64,000 nt of DNA, from contig CAZLZR010000020.1 in the NCBI GenBank assembly GCA_964564015.1, positions 1-64,000 on the forward strand. The letters are read 5' to 3'. The notes under the pieces are model-generated. The model was given only the letters and a program-made list of their open reading frames with translations, was not told the origin of the DNA and ran no database searches. The position numbers and the translations under genes are program-made. The DNA comes from Acetivibrio sp964564015 (GTDB lineage: Bacteria; Bacillota; Clostridia; Acetivibrionales; Acetivibrionaceae). Positions 63,601-64,000 of the stretch are shown in pieces. The number at the start of each line of letters is the position of its first letter. Within the stretch, counting starts at the first letter, position 1.

Positions 63601-64000
63601 ACATTCGACAGATCCCAATCTTTTTTTAAATCGGGATTAAAAAATTTCAGAAAATGCTTGTATCCAAAGTTAGGTGAGTACATTAAGGTAACCCTGTGCT
63701 CACTTGCTTTTTGCAGCCATAGGGTAGGGTGTCTTATAAACAACTGGGTTTGAATATTATACTGATTGATACATGCAAGCACCCCCTTAATATGTGTTCC
63801 TATCAATCCCATATCATGCGTAAGCGGCATCCAGTTCAAGCCTGAATCGTTTGAATCTATCTTTGTCCATTCAATAACGGAAGTAAGATTTATCAAAACA
63901 TTCCGGTGAGTAATTATGACCCCTTTCGGTTCTCCTGTAGATCCCGATGAAAATTGTATGAACGCTGTATCATCAGGTTGCGAATCATGAATTTTACCGA
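54597..64000 (-). CDS. NRPS-PKS megasynthase, 5' partial: FAAL-PCP-C-A(Gly)-PCP-KS-KR-DH-PCP
   Basis: The reading frame is open to the right edge; the part in view has about 3133 residues. It opens inside a fatty-acyl-AMP-ligase-like domain (FIQFSSGSTGEPKGVIITH), then PCP (GGDS), C (VVHHIVFDGWS), A with pocket D-I-L-Q-C-G-V-I-W-K, close to the glycine code, PCP (GGHS), KS with full triad (TACSSS, EAHGTGT, KTNIGHL), an AT-less linker ending YPFEGRSYW, KR (ITGGLGGIG, FCSSLNAI, DYCAANTFLDAF) and a DH-like double hotdog (SEHLVFGTPTIAG, HPALLDVATG), then PCP (GGDS). KR before DH is the reverse of the usual order. It activates an acyl starter, couples Gly, then adds and processes one malonate. Confidence 0.92.
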   Translation of the reverse strand, partial: GKIHDSQPDDTAFIQFSSGSTGEPKGVIITHRNVLINLTSVIEWTKIDSNDSGLNWMPLTHDMGLIGTHIKGVLACINQYNIQTQLFIRHPTLWLQKASEHRVTLMYSPNFGYKHFLKFFNPDLKKDWDLSNVRFIYNGAEPISLDLCNEFLDLMEQYGLKRNTMYPVYGLAEGTIAVTFPKPGEEIKSFCFNRNNLGTGDTVVETVKDDAKGITFVDVGYPIYNCNMRICDMNDLDLGENRIGYIQIRGGNVTKGYYNNEVATKQAVTSDGWLNTGDLGLLRNGRLIITGRAKDIIFMAGQNYYSHDIERVAESVEGMELGKVVATGVYNQNTKCDELVLFVLFKQKAENFVSLVRELKSRINREIGIEVSEVIPVKNIPKTTSGKVQRYKLRDRYTSGEFDGIRSELSVLMDNELNNRKIDLPEDETQEKLVALWSELLETQKVGTHDNFFTLGGDSLRVTQLISRIKDVFDVELEQTDIFENPDIVSLAAAIQKQDKKGVKGWDTIKWAGIEKDMLPLSFSQKRLWFLDHLNEGSPQYNLHTALRLQGNLNRECLEKSLNKIIDRHKILKMSFKEENGQPIQVLNQEIKLGLPLVDLREVPEAERERKAVELAGEEAAKTFQLDKAPLIRAKLLCLNDEEHILVMVVHHIVFDGWSFGIFLKELTNYYELFRTGKGQSLSEPEVQYSDFVYWQTRKQNDGLLENQLKYWKNKLSADIPALNLPLDRQRPAVQTYNGAKFTASIAPGLVKKLKKLAGKENSTLFMVLLAVFNVLLHRYTGQEDIVVGSPVANRNRKDTEDVIGFFTNNLVMRSCFTKKTSFLELLQKVKSTTLEAYSNQDVPFEKIVEELHVKRDMSLNPLFQVLFSLRNTNISLEGFSEISASTIDTDNGFARFDLALDMREVGDGLAADFEYNTDLFNADTIKRMAGHYRQLLESIAQNPEKEVGMLEILTIDELNTMVKKWNRTEIDYGDIPCWTKLFEEQVKRNPQALAVIDREYSLTYGELNSSANRLAHYLASKGVGSETVVGVYLDRTVKMLIALLGIHKAGGAYLPLDPIFPKERLMYMLEDAKIEFVLSESGLEGTLPQNASQVICLDSEWKTISYFSEENPETKNSGSSLAYLIYTSGSTGNPKGVQIEQHALINFLLSMAEKTELKESDALLAVTTLSFDIAGLELFMPLTSGARIILAGRDEVIDGSRLIDLLNKHSISIMQATPATWRLMIEDGWKESKGLKVLCGGEALPEVLAKQLLERCGMLLNVYGPTETTIWSTIAKLEHGTDTITVGKPIANTQIYVLDGNMNPVPIGIPGELYIGGDGLARGYLNQPRLTEEKFVENPFSKKTGARLYKTGDTVKFLSDGNLEFIGRNDHQVKVRGFRIELGEIENRLNLTDGVRQSIVIAKEIVPGEKALVAYIIPANENMVLASEDLRSSLKEMLPDYMVPSAFVITDSFPMTPNGKIDRKALPMPESVVPQLKNGYTAPESEIEKSIVSIWQEVLKLDRIGINDNFFDLGGHSLLLAQVRNRIAGVIGKDITMMDLFRYPTVNTLSGFLEGKQDSSRKGKTGKKSIGEKHDIAVIGLSGRFPGAKNIEEFWNNLCNGVESITRLTDDEIIHEGVEPEIVKKPEYVKAWGVLDGVDIFDAGFFGYNPREAEVLDPQQRVFLEESWRALENAGYDPGRFPGKIGVYASAGMNTYAQNLSENYREKGLAGDYQIMISNDKDFIATRVSYKLNLKGPAITVQTACSSSMVAVHLACQSIINGECDMAMAGGVSIRLPQKSGYLYQEGMILSPDGHCRAFDEEAKGTVGGNGAGVVVLKRLEDAIADGDSISAVIKATAINNDGALKVGYTAPGIEGQAGAISEAHLKADIDPESITYIEAHGTGTPLGDPIEIEALRQVFNKGTAKKGFCAIGSVKTNIGHLDAAAGVSGLIKTVLALKNKMIPPSLNLKKPNPKLDIDNSPFYVNNCLKEWSSSSGPLRAGISSFGIGGTNAHAVLEEAPDIDYKPCKSGESLLVFSAKTRSALNKITTDFSDFLKKNRDINMADVAYTLQIGRREMEHRRFLVCTSREDAIEALENIDSIPQRVFDSVDGQTEVARVRDVNPKEYSLKELGQLWLAGAQIEWTALYEDVQRKRIPLPVYPFEGRSYWVDKVKKDKKDKMIKANEKTNDISEWFYTPVWKQSANSGLGKITKYANRKDVVLVLTTENSFSSKLLEQIRATNENLFVAKAGSSFVKTGERAYLFRPDQKEDYEDLLNEISQVCQRPDIVLNLLGVTGERPDRGDENGIICGKQLFYSMIYLAQSFGKNGTNTQVQFKILTDNAFKVFNERKLYYGKTLAVGPCKVIPKEYPNIRCSMVDFELQQAGSSDEQDIIECLVTETYEKGIENIIAYRGLERWIQSFESTLVEESQESMVKKNGVYLITGGLGGIGLNLAEYLAEEAQAKLILLNRSVFPGTEKWSDWQKEHSKDDSISKKIRRLQSFERHGAEIMVCQCDVSDIVQLEAIRETVLKRFGRIDGIIHAAGNPGGGMIQMKNREFSENVLAPKVEGTIALYETFKNVKPDFFVFCSSLNAITGGFGQVDYCAANTFLDAFARTHDSFRGTRFMSINWDRWPGIGMAGEIRHRTDSEDKILHPLLGKKVTDSTEKIVYLGELSPKKDWVLSEHLVFGTPTIAGTTYLEMARAACYEATGQDSMQIDDVVFMTPMVVKEYETRDVFTILTKMGDGYDFRVASKLQGNEGEESNWYEHACGKIKANGESTVKQFDINDLKARCFGKIKTDLDQENKTGDFISFGDRWKSLIDFNLGVNEGLVEVELSPEFTGDLKDYGIHPALLDVATGSVRLVAGGNYLPFSYGKLLIKKGLPGKIYGFIRFKNGYSAVQEIITCDIDIIDDNGEQIVEISNFSMRLTGDDAAAGIRARTSGMQRVEGSDYDNFYKEFTNENAEFLNIGISVVEGKKVFNRIIKGFSKAQTVVSVSDLNTAIEQADYADQSFAKKEVEERLKPRHPRPELNNDYVPPKNEVERKLADIWQKTLSIEAVGIHDEFFDLGGDSLMLIQVHTEVKKQFTTDLAVVDLYKYNTVASLAKYLSCKNEEEEQPVFEDVSQRASRRLEAMKQKRQQMIQKRGVVKVE

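Noticed and set aside
1..64000. CRISPR arrays, tRNA or rRNA genes, phage genes, intact transposases
   Set aside because: No direct-repeat/spacer series, cloverleaf, rRNA segment or integrase/transposase reading frame was seen.

Overview
The window looks like a chromosome segment of an anaerobic, low-GC, cellulosome-forming Firmicute (Ruminiclostridium / cellulolytic Clostridium type). The evidence is AT-rich intergenic DNA, strong GGAGG-type ribosome binding sites, a secreted protein ending in a type I dockerin, and housekeeping genes of clostridial style. The species cannot be fixed from sequence alone.

Left third (1-14.7 kb) is mostly ordinary: a TfoX C-terminal-domain protein, a membrane chemoreceptor, an Mrp ATPase fused to a NifX-like domain, a class IV aminotransferase, an ArgD-like aminotransferase, a Smr-less MutS2 paralogue behind an unusual structured leader with an 11-codon upstream ORF, a dockerin protein, a MerR regulator, gltX behind a terminator-like leader, and amtB. 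A LuxR-type regulator (14.7-15.5 kb) is divergent from three consecutive plus-strand genes (15.8-21.5 kb). These encode a membrane protein with an N-terminal HTH-like segment, and two secreted proteins with copper-amine-oxidase-N-like domains and long TPR arrays. All three share a short Gly/Asn-rich motif that is predicted to lie outside the cell. I do not recognise this set as a described system.

Right two thirds (21.67-64 kb, all minus strand) is a large hybrid NRPS/trans-AT PKS gene cluster that continues off the right edge. The upstream block (64.0 to 41.7 kb) encodes three megasynthases (FAAL-type ligase-PCP-C-A(Gly)-PCP-KS-KR-DH-PCP; KS-dead AT-PCP; docking-C-A(Ser)-PCP-KS(His to Gln)-dead AT-PCP), a discrete malonyltransferase that would serve them in trans, an ADH-synthase-type aldolase, a free ACP and a phosphoheptose isomerase/phosphatase fusion; it ends at an intrinsic terminator. 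The downstream block (41.5 to 21.67 kb) encodes heptose kinase, a second phosphoheptose isomerase, a GalT-like nucleotidylyltransferase, an epimerase, two glycosyltransferases, DHQ synthase II, an arylamine N-acetyltransferase, a hydrolase with Cys in place of the usual Ser nucleophile, and three proteins sharing a BtrH-like (papain/C39-like) domain, two of which carry their own A-PCP modules (one predicted for Ile). Two related, roughly 130-bp palindromic elements in opposite orientation bracket this downstream block.

Taken together, and by inference, the cluster should make a heptosylated acyl-peptide-polyketide containing Gly and Ser, probably decorated with 3-amino-4-hydroxybenzoate (aldolase plus DHQ synthase II, as in GriI/GriH) and with Ile delivered by an A-PCP-BtrH-like protein. 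No thioesterase domain is present; the NAT, the Cys hydrolase and the BtrH-like domains are the candidate release or transfer enzymes. No PPTase, transporter or cluster regulator is visible in this window.
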